From positions 2,806,525 through 2,870,524 of the forward strand of contig NZ_CP076562.1 in NCBI RefSeq assembly GCF_022174665.1: DNA of 64,000 nt. The letters are read 5' to 3'. Below, one piece after another: positions 8,802-16,500 of the stretch (the stretch's first letter is position 1; every line of letters starts with the position of its first letter). Origin of the DNA: Eubacterium sp. MSJ-33 (lineage in GTDB: Bacteria > Bacillota > Clostridia > Lachnospirales > Lachnospiraceae). Under the pieces are notes generated by a model. The model worked only from the letters and a program-made list of their open reading frames with translations. It did no database searches and was not told the DNA's origin. Both the position numbers and the translations under genes were made by a program.

Positions 8802-9947
8802 ATGGCAGTGAATCGTTTTGTATTGAATGGAATTTCTTATCATGGACACGGCGCGATTAATGAGATTCCGGGTATTGTGAAGTCAAAGGGATTTAAGAAG
8901 GCGTTTGTAGCGTCTGATCCGGATCTGGTGAAGTTTGGCGTGACGGCGAAGGTGACCGATCTGCTGAAGGAAAATGGCATAGAATATGAGTTATATTCTG
9001 ATATCAAGCCGAACCCGACGATTGAGAATGTATTGCATGGTGTCGATGCGTATAAGGCTTCGGAAGCTGATTTTATGATCACCATTGGCGGTGGTTCATC
9101 CATGGATACAGGAAAAGCAATCGGTATTATTATCAACAATCCGGAATTCGCGGATGTTCGTTCTCTGGAGGGCGTTGCACCGACGAAGAAGCGGACGGTA
9201 TTTACGATTGCGGTACCTACAACCGGTGGTACGGGTGCAGAGTCAACGATCAATTACGTAATTACGGATGTGGAGAAGAAGCGTAAGTTTGTATGTGTCG
9301 ATCCAAACGATATCCCGGATGTGGCAGTGGTTGACCCGGATATGATGGCATCGATGCCGAAGGGGCTGACTGCATCAACCGGAATGGATGCACTTACACA
9401 TGCGATTGAAGGTTATACAACCGCAGGTGCATGGGAGTTGTCAGATTGTCTGGATTTAGAGGCAATCAAACTGATTGCAGCGAACCTGAGAAAAGCCGTA
9501 GAGAACGATCCAGACGGACGTGAGGGCATGGCGCTTGCACAGTATGTAACAGCGATGGCATATTCGAATGTAGGACTTGGAATCGCACATTCCATGGCAC
9601 ATACACTTGGTGCGGTATATGACACACCACATGGTGTAGCCTGTGCGATGATGCTTCCAATCGTAATGGAGTTCAACAAAGAATATACAGGAGAAAAGTA
9701 CAAATCCATAGCAGAAGCATTTGGAATTGATACGACAGGCATGGATCAGGCAACCTACAGACAGGCTGCAATCGATGCGGTTCAGCAGTTGTCTATCGAT
9801 GTTGGAATTCCGACAAAACTGGAGAAGCTGAAGGAAGAAGATCTTCCGTTCCTGTGTGAATCTGCTGCAGCGGATGCATGTGCACCGGGCAACCCTAGAC
9901 CGGCAAGTTTAGAGCAGTTTGAGGAGATGTTCCGTAAGCTGATGTAA
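8802..9947 (+). CDS. fucO: Iron-containing alcohol dehydrogenase, lactaldehyde reductase type
   Basis: 381-aa group III alcohol dehydrogenase. By recall it follows E. coli FucO over its whole length (for example FADVRSLEG, INYVITD, KFVCVDP, MDALTHAIEGY). The metal ligands are visible as Asp in STGMDALTHAIEG, with His in the same motif, His in AHSMAHTLG and His in YDTPHGVA. The NAD-binding GGGSSMDTGKA loop is near residue 100. It probably reduces L-lactaldehyde to 1,2-propanediol with NADH in fucose or rhamnose fermentation, though related diol dehydrogenases are possible. Monocistronic; no other fucose genes are nearby. A Rex-like site upstream suggests redox control. Confidence 0.85.
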   Translation: MAVNRFVLNGISYHGHGAINEIPGIVKSKGFKKAFVASDPDLVKFGVTAKVTDLLKENGIEYELYSDIKPNPTIENVLHGVDAYKASEADFMITIGGGSSMDTGKAIGIIINNPEFADVRSLEGVAPTKKRTVFTIAVPTTGGTGAESTINYVITDVEKKRKFVCVDPNDIPDVAVVDPDMMASMPKGLTASTGMDALTHAIEGYTTAGAWELSDCLDLEAIKLIAANLRKAVENDPDGREGMALAQYVTAMAYSNVGLGIAHSMAHTLGAVYDTPHGVACAMMLPIVMEFNKEYTGEKYKSIAEAFGIDTTGMDQATYRQAAIDAVQQLSIDVGIPTKLEKLKEEDLPFLCESAAADACAPGNPRPASLEQFEEMFRKLM

Positions 9948-9982
9948 GTAGAGCAGAAAAAAATAAATAAGTAAACCATAAG

Positions 9983-10016
9983 AGGAGTCTTCATCATAGG
10001 ATGCGGGCTCCTTTTT
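9983..10016 (+). terminator. Probable intrinsic terminator after fucO
   Basis: AGGAG (9983-9987) pairs with CTCCT (10008-10012), with an inner CATC/GATG pairing, followed by five T. The stem is short and interrupted, so only moderate confidence. Confidence 0.5.
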
Positions 10017-10058
10017 GCGCAATAAGTATTCCCTTTTCTACAATGCTGTGATAAAATA

Positions 10059-10076
10059 AGTTAGATAAAACTAACT
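10059..10076. promoter_or_regulatory. Operator-like palindrome AGTTAG-N6-CTAACT
   Basis: Perfect 6-bp half-sites with a 6-bp spacer, 14 bp before a TATAAT (10090-10095) and about 100 bp before the GNAT gene. The same AGTTAG-N6-CTAAC pattern recurs inside the TetR promoter at 11779-11796. Confidence 0.5.
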
Positions 10077-10169
10077 CATAAAACAAACCTATAATACAAC
10101 AAAATTACAACCACCAGACGGGCACAAATAAAAGTAGTCTATGAAGTAGAATAGAAGGGGAGAGAAACC

Positions 10170-10766
10170 ATGAAGGTAACAATGTTAGATACGCAGGTGG
10201 CAGAGCAGATCGGGCACGCGTTTGGATATTATGATTATGGAGAGGAAGTCGGAATGGGCGCATTTTACCGCAGCAAGGATGCGGTCGCAACGTATATTTC
10301 TGGGTATGTGAGGATGGCATTTGAAGGCGGTATGCTCTATGCGACAAGCGAGCGGGGCGAGGGTTATATTGCTTACAAGGTGCCGGGACAGAAATTGAAG
10401 CTTAGAGCAGGCATGCAGCTTGTAAAAGCACTGTTTCGCTCGATGAGCATGAAAGAATTAATCCGGATGGGACAGGCAGTTTCCAAGGGAGGAACGTCGC
10501 TGCAGGATCGGATGAAAAAGGAAAAGAAACCCTATATATTCGTCGGCATGGTCTGTGTGCCGGAACAATATCAGGGACAGGGTTACATGCGGAAGGTGAT
10601 GGAGCTTGCCTACGCAGAAGGCAACCGGCTGCAAGTTCCGGTGCTTCTGGAGACAGATGCGAAGTCGAAATGCGACAAATACATGCACCTTGGCATGCAG
10701 CTTGATGGCATACGTGATTTAGGAAAATATGGAAAATTATATGATCTGGTCAAATATCCGGATTGA
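10170..10766 (+). CDS. GNAT-family N-acetyltransferase
   Basis: 198 aa. The acetyl-CoA-binding signature (VCVPEQYQGQGYMRKVME) is near residues 128-145, with a preceding beta strand and a final strand of GNAT shape. The first 100 residues are a variable substrate region. The family acetylates amines on small molecules or proteins; substrate unknown. ATG follows GGGGAGAG. It ends one base from the convergent XRE-SdpI gene, so transcripts may overlap. Confidence 0.8.
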   Translation: MKVTMLDTQVAEQIGHAFGYYDYGEEVGMGAFYRSKDAVATYISGYVRMAFEGGMLYATSERGEGYIAYKVPGQKLKLRAGMQLVKALFRSMSMKELIRMGQAVSKGGTSLQDRMKKEKKPYIFVGMVCVPEQYQGQGYMRKVMELAYAEGNRLQVPVLLETDAKSKCDKYMHLGMQLDGIRDLGKYGKLYDLVKYPD

Positions 10767-10767
10767 T

Positions 10768-11652
10768 TTATCCAAGATGACCGTGGTATTTCCTGAGATA
10801 GTATACGCCGGAAATACCACCCGGAATCCCGATCCAGAGTATCATAGCACCAGATGTCACAAGCCCAAAATCCGAAACTGTCAACGTGCAGGCGACATAC
10901 AGCAGGACAATGGGAAGTGAGATATGCCCCAAAATGTTATGTGCAATTTTCCATGTCTCTTCGTCCCGTATGGTCCATGGCAGTCGCAACCCTGTGTACC
11001 GGTTGTATGGAATTCTTGGACATAGAATACCGGATGCAAGCATGATACAGCTTATAAAAGACATTGCAAATATTTTCTCGCCATTTTCAGAAAACGTTAT
11101 AACATCAAGTGCTGTCAGACAGGCAACAAGAATCCCGATTATCAAAAATCCAATATTGATAAGTGTGGTCACGCGAAGGGTGCCAATACGCAGATCATCT
11201 GTAGTTTCATTTGTCAATAGAGCAAGATTACGATACAAAATGATGGCTGCGCTGATCATGCACATACCGGTTAACAGGAGAGACACCAGTTCGTTTTTTA
11301 CAATCAATGCAACCAGCATGGTTAAGAATGTAAGAAATAAAATAGTACCTCTTTTTCTGCCTGCTTGAAGACACTTTCTTTCCTGCTGATTTTTCAGAGC
11401 CAGTTGTTCATTCAGGTCGGCTAATTGATCGGCAAGTGCCTGATGATTGTTTGGTTCTGTTTCTATACCGAGCAGCTGGCTGACCGATACGTCAAGCACA
11501 TTTGCGAGACGAATCAGCACATCGGCATCCGGAACGGATAAACCGTTTTCCCATTTGGACACAGTCTGGCGGACAACATGTAGCTTCACAGCCAGCTCTT
11601 CCTGATTGAGCCCTTTTTCTTTTCGGAAATGTTTGATATTCTCGTTGATCAT
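10768..11652 (-). CDS. XRE-type HTH regulator fused to an SdpI-like membrane domain
   Basis: 294 aa. Residues 1-65: XRE helix-turn-helix (LNQEELAVKLHVVRQTVSKWENGLSVPD). Residues 85-115: a charged, probably coiled, linker. The remainder has about six hydrophobic segments and an SdpI-type loop (ILCPRIPYNRYTGLRLPW followed by DEETWKIAHNILG). In Bacillus, SdpI is the membrane immunity protein that binds the toxin SdpC and sequesters the separate repressor SdpR. Here sensor and regulator are on one chain. Start chosen at 11652 (MINENI), where GGAAAGGA lies upstream. Ligand and targets unknown. Confidence 0.85.
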   Translation of the reverse strand: MINENIKHFRKEKGLNQEELAVKLHVVRQTVSKWENGLSVPDADVLIRLANVLDVSVSQLLGIETEPNNHQALADQLADLNEQLALKNQQERKCLQAGRKRGTILFLTFLTMLVALIVKNELVSLLLTGMCMISAAIILYRNLALLTNETTDDLRIGTLRVTTLINIGFLIIGILVACLTALDVITFSENGEKIFAMSFISCIMLASGILCPRIPYNRYTGLRLPWTIRDEETWKIAHNILGHISLPIVLLYVACTLTVSDFGLVTSGAMILWIGIPGGISGVYYLRKYHGHLG

Positions 11653-11768
11653 AGTTTTACGTCCTTTCCTATGTGGTAAGCATAGCATCATTATACGAAG
11701 CGTTTATGGCGGATGCAAGCAATGAAAATTAACATTGGAAAAAAGACGGTGAAAACCAAAAAACAGAC

Positions 11769-11810
11769 TTGACAAGTGAGTTAGAAGAGACTAACATAAC
11801 AAGTGTTATG
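11769..11810 (+). promoter_or_regulatory. TetR promoter with two overlapping operator palindromes
   Basis: TTGACA (11769-11774) and TAACAT (11792-11797) with a 17-bp spacer. AGTTAG-N6-CTAACA (11779-11796) fills the spacer, and CATAACA-AG-TGTTATG (11795-11810) covers the -10 box and ends on the ATG of the gene. The expected transcription start is at about 11804, so the mRNA would have almost no leader. Confidence 0.65.
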
Positions 11811-12401
11811 GTAGATGAAAAACAACAGACAATCGAAAAGATCAAGCAGACGGCACTGGAGGAATTCTATGAGAATGGTTACGCGAAAGCGAGCCTTCGG
11901 ACGATATGCCGACGTGCGGGCGTCACGACAGGAGCGATGTATTTTCATTTTGAGAATAAGGAAGCATTGCTTCGGGCAATCTTAGAGCCGCTGATGAAAC
12001 AGTATGAGCTGCTGCAGAAGACTTTGATGCAGCAGGAATTACAGGAACCGGAGAATGGGGCACAGTTGGATGTGCAGATGATGCGGTTTGTGCTCGAACA
12101 TCGGCGCGAAGCGATTCTTGTGATGGAGAAGGTGCAGGGAAGCTGCTATGAGCAGTATCGCTCGGTGATCGAGTCGATGATGGAGCAGGCAATCGAGCTG
12201 TTCTATAAGAGCAGGATGCTGGAAACGCCAGATCCGGCACTCATTTCGATACTGGCGAAGATTCGATTGGATGGATGTCTGGAGATATTGAAGGGAAATT
12301 ATGATATGGAATATAGTTTATATTTGACCGAGAAGATCGGCATTTATGCCGCCGGTGGAACTGAAAAATTAATACAGGACTTAAATGAGCTTCACGGCTG
12401 A
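11808..12401 (+). CDS. TetR-family transcriptional regulator
   Basis: 197 aa. The N-terminal helix-turn-helix is complete (ASLRTICRRAGVTTGAMYFHFENKEALL, residues 30-57), followed by an all-helical ligand domain with no recognisable signature. ATG 11808 is the first standard start downstream of its own promoter; there is no ribosome-binding site, consistent with a nearly leaderless message. An earlier in-frame TTG (11769) is the -35 box itself and cannot be the start. Palindromes at its own promoter and before the methyltransferase gene suggest that it controls both. Confidence 0.85.
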   Translation: MVDEKQQTIEKIKQTALEEFYENGYAKASLRTICRRAGVTTGAMYFHFENKEALLRAILEPLMKQYELLQKTLMQQELQEPENGAQLDVQMMRFVLEHRREAILVMEKVQGSCYEQYRSVIESMMEQAIELFYKSRMLETPDPALISILAKIRLDGCLEILKGNYDMEYSLYLTEKIGIYAAGGTEKLIQDLNELHG

Positions 12402-12422
12402 CCGCTGTGGAGCTCATTTTTT
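12383..12422 (+). terminator. Intrinsic terminator overlapping the TetR stop codon
   Basis: AAATGAGCTTCAC (12383-12395) pairs with GTGGAGCTCATTT (12406-12418) with one G-U, followed by T residues to 12422. The TetR stop codon lies in the loop. Confidence 0.85.
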
Positions 12423-12426
12423 ATAA

Positions 12427-12452
12427 CATAACAAATAGTAACAACTGTTATG
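12427..12452. promoter_or_regulatory. Second TetR-type operator, before the methyltransferase
   Basis: AGTAACA-AC-TGTTATG (12437-12452) has the same layout as the CATAACA-AG-TGTTATG site at 11795-11810. An extra CATAACA half-site is at 12427-12433. It sits about 70 bp before the methyltransferase start. Shared control by the adjacent TetR is inferred. Confidence 0.55.
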
Positions 12453-12521
12453 TCGAAAAACAATAAAAGTTTACCAGAATCAGGTAGAAGCAAGACTAAT
12501 AAAAGGAAGCGAGGCAATCAC

Positions 12522-13325
12522 ATGAACGAAAAAACAAAAGTACAGGTACAGGGAGTTCCGGAGACAATGCTGCAGACATTATATGCGAGAGCGCAGGAGT
12601 CAAAGAAGCCGAACCATCATATCTACGACGAGCGGGCAATCGAGGTCGTATCCCGTCTGGATTATGATTTCTCCAAGGCGGAAAGCGACAAGGCGATGAG
12701 CTTGGGCGTAATCGCGCGGACGATCGTGCTTGATAAGCTGGTCGGAGATTTTCTGTCTCATTATCCACACGCGGTTGTCCTGAATATCGCATGCGGTATG
12801 GATACACGCTGTTATCGGATGGAAGGAACATACGACCGCTGGTATAACATTGATTTGCCGGAGACGATGGAAGTTCGGAGTCGTTTCTTCGAGGAGCAGG
12901 GGCCGATCTTCCAGATTGCAAAATCTGCTATGGACGCAAGCTATATGGAAGACATCGAGTATCATGGCGAGCCGGTGCTGGTGATCATTGAGGGCTTGAC
13001 GATGTATCTGTCCGAGGCGGATGTCAAGCAGATATTTGATATTCTGGACAAGCGGTTCCCGAAAGCAGTCGTGCTTGTAGAGACGATGTCACCGTTTGTA
13101 GTAAAACATATCAAGGAAAAATCCATCGAGAAGAGTGAGGCGAAGTTTGCATGGGGCGTGAAAAATGGTGCGGCATTGGAACAGGTAATTCCTCATTTTA
13201 AGAATAAGCGTGATGTAAGTCTCGTTGAGGGGATGAAAGTATTGATGCCGATTTACAAGGTGATCGGGAAGATTCCGGTTGCACGGAATATATCAAATAA
13301 AATCTGTGTGATGGAGAAAAAGTAA
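12522..13325 (+). CDS. SAM-dependent O-methyltransferase, leucine carboxyl methyltransferase (LCM) family
   Basis: 267 aa. The SAM-binding motif is VVLNIACGMDTRCYR (LCM-type GxG variant), followed by WYNIDLPE, the acidic ribose-binding strand, and VLVIIEGLTMYLSE. Members methylate carboxyl or hydroxyl groups on proteins or polyketide-like small molecules; substrate unknown. I chose ATG 12522 (MNEKTK) with GAGG upstream, rather than an in-frame ATG at 12450 that lies within the operator palindrome. Placed after a TetR gene and before another TetR gene, it looks like a small inducible detoxification unit. Confidence 0.8.
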   Translation: MNEKTKVQVQGVPETMLQTLYARAQESKKPNHHIYDERAIEVVSRLDYDFSKAESDKAMSLGVIARTIVLDKLVGDFLSHYPHAVVLNIACGMDTRCYRMEGTYDRWYNIDLPETMEVRSRFFEEQGPIFQIAKSAMDASYMEDIEYHGEPVLVIIEGLTMYLSEADVKQIFDILDKRFPKAVVLVETMSPFVVKHIKEKSIEKSEAKFAWGVKNGAALEQVIPHFKNKRDVSLVEGMKVLMPIYKVIGKIPVARNISNKICVMEKK

Positions 13326-13339
13326 TTTGAATTAAATAC

Positions 13340-13388
13340 TTGACAAATAAACGACCGTTTACTAAAATAAAAATGTAAACGGTCGTTT
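13340..13388 (+). promoter_or_regulatory. TetR promoter with a pair of inverted operators
   Basis: TTGACA (13340-13345) and TAAAAT (13363-13368), 17-bp spacer. AAACGACCGTTTAC (13349-13362) fills the spacer, and its exact reverse complement lies at 13375-13388 after the -10 box. Each arm is itself a near-palindrome (AAACG-N2-CGTTT), a typical TetR half-site plan, so two operators bracket the start site. Confidence 0.75.
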
Positions 13389-13410
13389 GTTTTGCGTGGA
13401 GGATATAGGG

Positions 13411-13998
13411 ATGAATAATAGAAAAGAAGAAATATTAATTGTGGCATTGCATCTGTTTGCCAGAGATGGTTATGAGGCTGTCTCGGTCAGCCAGATCGCA
13501 GGAGAACTTGCGATGACGAAAGGTGCATTATACCGCCATTATAAGAGCAAAAGAGATATTTTTGACTGTATTGTAAAGCGGATGGAACAGCAGGATCGTG
13601 ATCAGGCATCGGAGTATGACATGCCGGAGGATGAGAGAGAAGAGATGCCTGAACAGTATGAGACTGTGTCTCTGGATGATTTCGTGAAATATAGTATGTC
13701 CATGTTTGAATACTGGACAGAGGATGATTTCGCATCATCATTTCGGAAGATGCTGACAATCGAGCAGTTCCGCAGTGAAGAGATGCAGAAATTATATCAG
13801 CAGTATCTGGCAGCGGGACCGGCTTCTTATGTGAAAGATTTGTTTGACAGCATGGGAATTGCAGATTCCGCAGAGAGAGCAATCCGGTTTTATGCAATGA
13901 TGCATTTCTATTACAGTGTTTATGATGGCGCAGAGAATAAGGAACAAGTAAAAGAGGAATTTGAAACAGCACTAAATCGTATGGTGCGGGAATTTTGA
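13411..13998 (+). CDS. TetR-family transcriptional regulator
   Basis: 195 aa. The helix-turn-helix, VSVSQIAGELAMTKGALYRHYKSK, spans about residues 26-50, followed by an acidic linker (MPEDEREEMPE) and a helical ligand domain. ATG 13411 (MNNRKEE) follows TGGAGGATATAGGG. It is probably autoregulated through the inverted operator pair just upstream. The next gene, a GNAT acetyltransferase, starts 16 nt after its stop and is likely its partner in one operon. Confidence 0.88.
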   Translation: MNNRKEEILIVALHLFARDGYEAVSVSQIAGELAMTKGALYRHYKSKRDIFDCIVKRMEQQDRDQASEYDMPEDEREEMPEQYETVSLDDFVKYSMSMFEYWTEDDFASSFRKMLTIEQFRSEEMQKLYQQYLAAGPASYVKDLFDSMGIADSAERAIRFYAMMHFYYSVYDGAENKEQVKEEFETALNRMVREF

Positions 13999-14014
13999 GA
14001 AGGAGAATCCGATC

Positions 14015-14638
14015 ATGAAGAATCATATAGTAATTCGTTTGGAAGAAAAAAGTGAATATCGCGAAGTGGAAAACCTAGTCAGAGACAGCTTCTGGAATGT
14101 ATATCGTCCGGGATGCCTGGAACATTATGTTCTTAACCAGCTCCGAAATGATCCGGCGTTTGTACCGGAGCTTGATTTTGTGATGTATCAGGATGGAGAA
14201 CTTATCGGACAGAATGTATTTGTGAGGACAGCAATCACAGCAGATGACGGAAGAAGCATTCCGATTATGACGATGGGACCAATCTGTATCAGGAACGAAT
14301 ATAAGCGGAAAGGATATGGAAAAATCTTGCTTGATTATTCATTAGAGAAAGCGGCAGAACTTGGCTGTGGAGCATTGTGCTTTGAGGGGAATATTGATTT
14401 CTATGGGAAGAGTGGTTTCCGGCAGGCAAGCGAGTACGGTATCCGTTATCATGGATTGCCGGAGGGGGAAGACGCATCCTTCTTTCTGTGCAAGGAGCTG
14501 ATACCGGGGTATCTGGATGGTATTACCGGAGAGTATGCAACACCGGAAGGGTATCTGGTGGATGCGCAGCAAGCCGAAGCATTTGACAAGCAGTTTCCAT
14601 ATAAAGAGAAAAAGAAATTGCTGGGGCAGATTTTTTAA
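14015..14638 (+). CDS. GNAT-family N-acetyltransferase (YhbS-like)
   Basis: 207 aa. It opens with REVENLVRDSFWNVYRPGC, typical of YhbS-like acetyltransferases. The acetyl-CoA loop is ICIRNEYKRKGYGKILLDYS at about residues 92-111, followed by LCFEGNIDFYGKSGF, the usual final GNAT strands. Substrate unknown. Translated from AAGGAG 10 nt before the ATG, in the same transcript as the TetR gene upstream. Confidence 0.85.
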   Translation: MKNHIVIRLEEKSEYREVENLVRDSFWNVYRPGCLEHYVLNQLRNDPAFVPELDFVMYQDGELIGQNVFVRTAITADDGRSIPIMTMGPICIRNEYKRKGYGKILLDYSLEKAAELGCGALCFEGNIDFYGKSGFRQASEYGIRYHGLPEGEDASFFLCKELIPGYLDGITGEYATPEGYLVDAQQAEAFDKQFPYKEKKKLLGQIF

Positions 14639-14644
14639 TATGAA

Positions 14645-14792
14645 ATGTCAGCAGTTGGATTCAGTGTGTTTCCGTTGAGTGATAGCGTGTATGTAGGTAC
14701 ATTTCAGGATAAGATGCATATTTTCTCAACATCGGTATTTGAAAGGACAAAAACATGGCTTCAAGCAAAGAATATTTACAATTTATATTAGG
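14645..14792 (+). other. Short open frame, possible remnant (48 codons)
   Basis: An ATG at 14645 opens 48 codons that run into the start of the TfoX-like gene in another frame. The first residues (MSAVGFSVFPLSD) resemble the N-terminus of YkoF/thiamine-binding-like proteins, but the match is short and breaks down after about 15 residues. No ribosome-binding site. It may be the stump of a deleted gene. Confidence 0.2.
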
Positions 14793-15081
14793 GCAGTTAT
14801 CTGATTTAGAAGAAATCAATTATCGTGCAATGATGGGAGAATATATTATATATTATCGTGGCAGGATTGTCGGAGGCATATATGATGACAGGTTACTTGT
14901 GAAACCGACAAAATCGGCAGTTTCTTATTTGGCAACTGTGACTTATGAATTACCATATAAAGGAGCAAAAGAGATGCTTTTAGTAGAAGATGTTGACAGT
15001 AAAGAATATCTGGCAGGGCTTTTTCGAGCAATGTATGACGAATTGCCGGTTCATAAATCAAACAACAAAAGAAATTCTTGA
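14755..15081 (+). CDS. TfoX/Sxy N-terminal domain protein
   Basis: 108-aa single-domain protein. The MMGEYIIYYRGRIVGGIYDDRLLVKPT block is the TfoX N-terminal core, and YELPYKGAKEMLLVEDVDS with LFRAMYDELP completes the domain. The C-terminal domain of true competence regulators is absent. Such stand-alone domains are widespread and functionally undefined. ATG follows GAAAGGAC. Monocistronic. Confidence 0.85.
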   Translation: MASSKEYLQFILGQLSDLEEINYRAMMGEYIIYYRGRIVGGIYDDRLLVKPTKSAVSYLATVTYELPYKGAKEMLLVEDVDSKEYLAGLFRAMYDELPVHKSNNKRNS

Positions 15082-15227
15082 ATAATCAGTAATGGTGAGG
15101 TATTTATTTGTTTTAGACAATAGGCAGTTTGCTGTGCTATATTAGAAAACACAAGCATGTTAATTTGTTAGCAGATGATGATATGGAATAATATTATTTC
15201 ATTGAATAGCAAGGAGAATAAACATAA

Positions 15228-16103
15228 ATGGAACTTCGGGTATTACGCTATTTTTTGACCGTGGCGAAGGAACAGAGCTTCACGAAAGCGGCGGAACAAT
15301 TACATATCACACAGCCAACGCTGTCAAGACAGCTTGCAGCATTGGAGGAAGAGCTTGGAACCGTGCTGTTCAACCGTGGCGGACGAAATGTTACGCTGAC
15401 TGACGAAGGAATCTTGCTCAAGCGGCGTGCCCTTGAAATCATCGATCTCGAAGATAAGATCCGGGAGGAATTCAAGGAAAGTCAGGTTGTCGATGGAACG
15501 ATCACGATTGGATGCGGTGAGTTCGCAGCAGTGGAGCTGCTGGCACAGATCTGCGAGCGGTACCGGGCGAAATATCCGATGGTTCAGATCCGGGTGCATA
15601 CCGGAACGGCAGATACAATCTATGAGATGATGAATAAAGGACTGGTAGACATCGGACTCTACATGGAGCCGGTGAATCTGGAAGGACTGGATTATATCCG
15701 TTTTCCGGAGAGCGACCACTGGGTTGTAGGCATGCGACCGGATGACCCGCTGGCAGAAAAAACATATATTACGAAAGAGGACTTACTGCCGTTGCCGCTG
15801 ATATTGCCGGAACGGTCAGGCGTACAAAGTGAGCTTGCAAATTGGTTTGGCAAGGACTTTGCGAAGCTGAACATAGCATTTACAAGCAATCTCGGTACAA
15901 ATGCAGCAATCCTGGCGATGCAGGGGCTTGGTTATCCGATTTCCATTGAGGGTGCCGGCAGATACTGGCGATCCGATTTGCTTATGCAGAACAAGCTGTA
16001 TCCGGAGATCACGGCAAGTACTGTGATCGCATGGCGCAGAAACATTCCGTACGCACAAGCTGTTCTCAAATTCATTGACGAGATCAATGCCTTTCAGGCA
16101 TAA
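15228..16103 (+). CDS. LysR-family transcriptional regulator
   Basis: 291 aa. The N-terminal winged HTH (SFTKAAEQLHITQPTLSRQLAALEEELG) spans residues 17-45, and a periplasmic-binding-like effector domain starts near residue 90 (GTITIGCGEFAAVELLAQI). Good ribosome-binding site, AAGGAG. It is followed by a terminator and then by a flavodoxin-cupin-aldo/keto reductase operon on the same strand, a plausible regulon because similar clusters often keep a LysR gene alongside. Direct control is inference. Confidence 0.9.
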   Translation: MELRVLRYFLTVAKEQSFTKAAEQLHITQPTLSRQLAALEEELGTVLFNRGGRNVTLTDEGILLKRRALEIIDLEDKIREEFKESQVVDGTITIGCGEFAAVELLAQICERYRAKYPMVQIRVHTGTADTIYEMMNKGLVDIGLYMEPVNLEGLDYIRFPESDHWVVGMRPDDPLAEKTYITKEDLLPLPLILPERSGVQSELANWFGKDFAKLNIAFTSNLGTNAAILAMQGLGYPISIEGAGRYWRSDLLMQNKLYPEITASTVIAWRRNIPYAQAVLKFIDEINAFQA

Positions 16104-16154
16104 TAAAACATTCAATGTAAGTATTAGACATAATACAATACAATAATTATAATC

Positions 16155-16187
16155 AAGGTGTAGGAAGAAAGAGACTACACCTTTTTT
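16155..16187 (+). terminator. Intrinsic terminator after the LysR gene
   Basis: AAGGTGTAG (16155-16163) pairs perfectly with CTACACCTT (16175-16183) and is followed by a T run. It isolates LysR from the flavodoxin operon. Confidence 0.9.
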
Positions 16188-16202
16188 AGTAAGTGTTAGT
16201 AG

Positions 16203-16482
16203 TATTGCGGAGCATATAGTGATTAGTGTATGTGTCTGTATTTCATTTCAGAAATATGAATATGTTTGGAACTTAGAAGAACTTGATGTTCTGTAATTAT
16301 CCAGCAATGTTTGAACACGATGTTCAAACAAGCCGCCACTGAGCCACGGATGGCGAATTGGCGGCGGTTGCGTTCGGTATCTATTTGTATATCAGAACAT
16401 TTAGTTCTTCTTAGTTACAATACATCTGATATTTCTGAAATGAAATATAGGCAGTACATAATCACTATATGCCCGCCCAATA
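16203..16482 (+). repeat. Cloverleaf inverted-repeat element, copy 1
   Basis: About 280 nt folding almost end to end. Outer arms 16212-16225/16459-16472 pair at 14/14, with weaker pairing out to 16203/16482. Middle arms 16240-16257/16429-16446 pair at 18/18. Inner arms 16270-16293/16393-16416 pair at 22/24. The core has a 10-bp hairpin TGTTTGAACA-cga-TGTTCAAACA (16308-16330) and a second hairpin GCCGCCA/TGGCGGC (16332-16365) with an inner GCCA/TGGC, closed by GCAA/TTGC. It ends a few bases before the flavodoxin ribosome-binding site. A second copy is at 59371-59604. It could be a structured leader RNA or a non-autonomous mobile element. Confidence 0.85.
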
Positions 16483-16500
16483 GAATTAGGAGGACAAAAA

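Noticed and set aside
11769..11807. TTG start adding 13 residues to the TetR protein
   Set aside because: The TTG is part of the TTGACA -35 box of the gene's own promoter, so it would not be transcribed from there.
12450..12521. Upstream ATG adding 24 residues to the methyltransferase
   Set aside because: It lies inside the operator palindrome, has no ribosome-binding site and adds a basic stretch untypical of the family.
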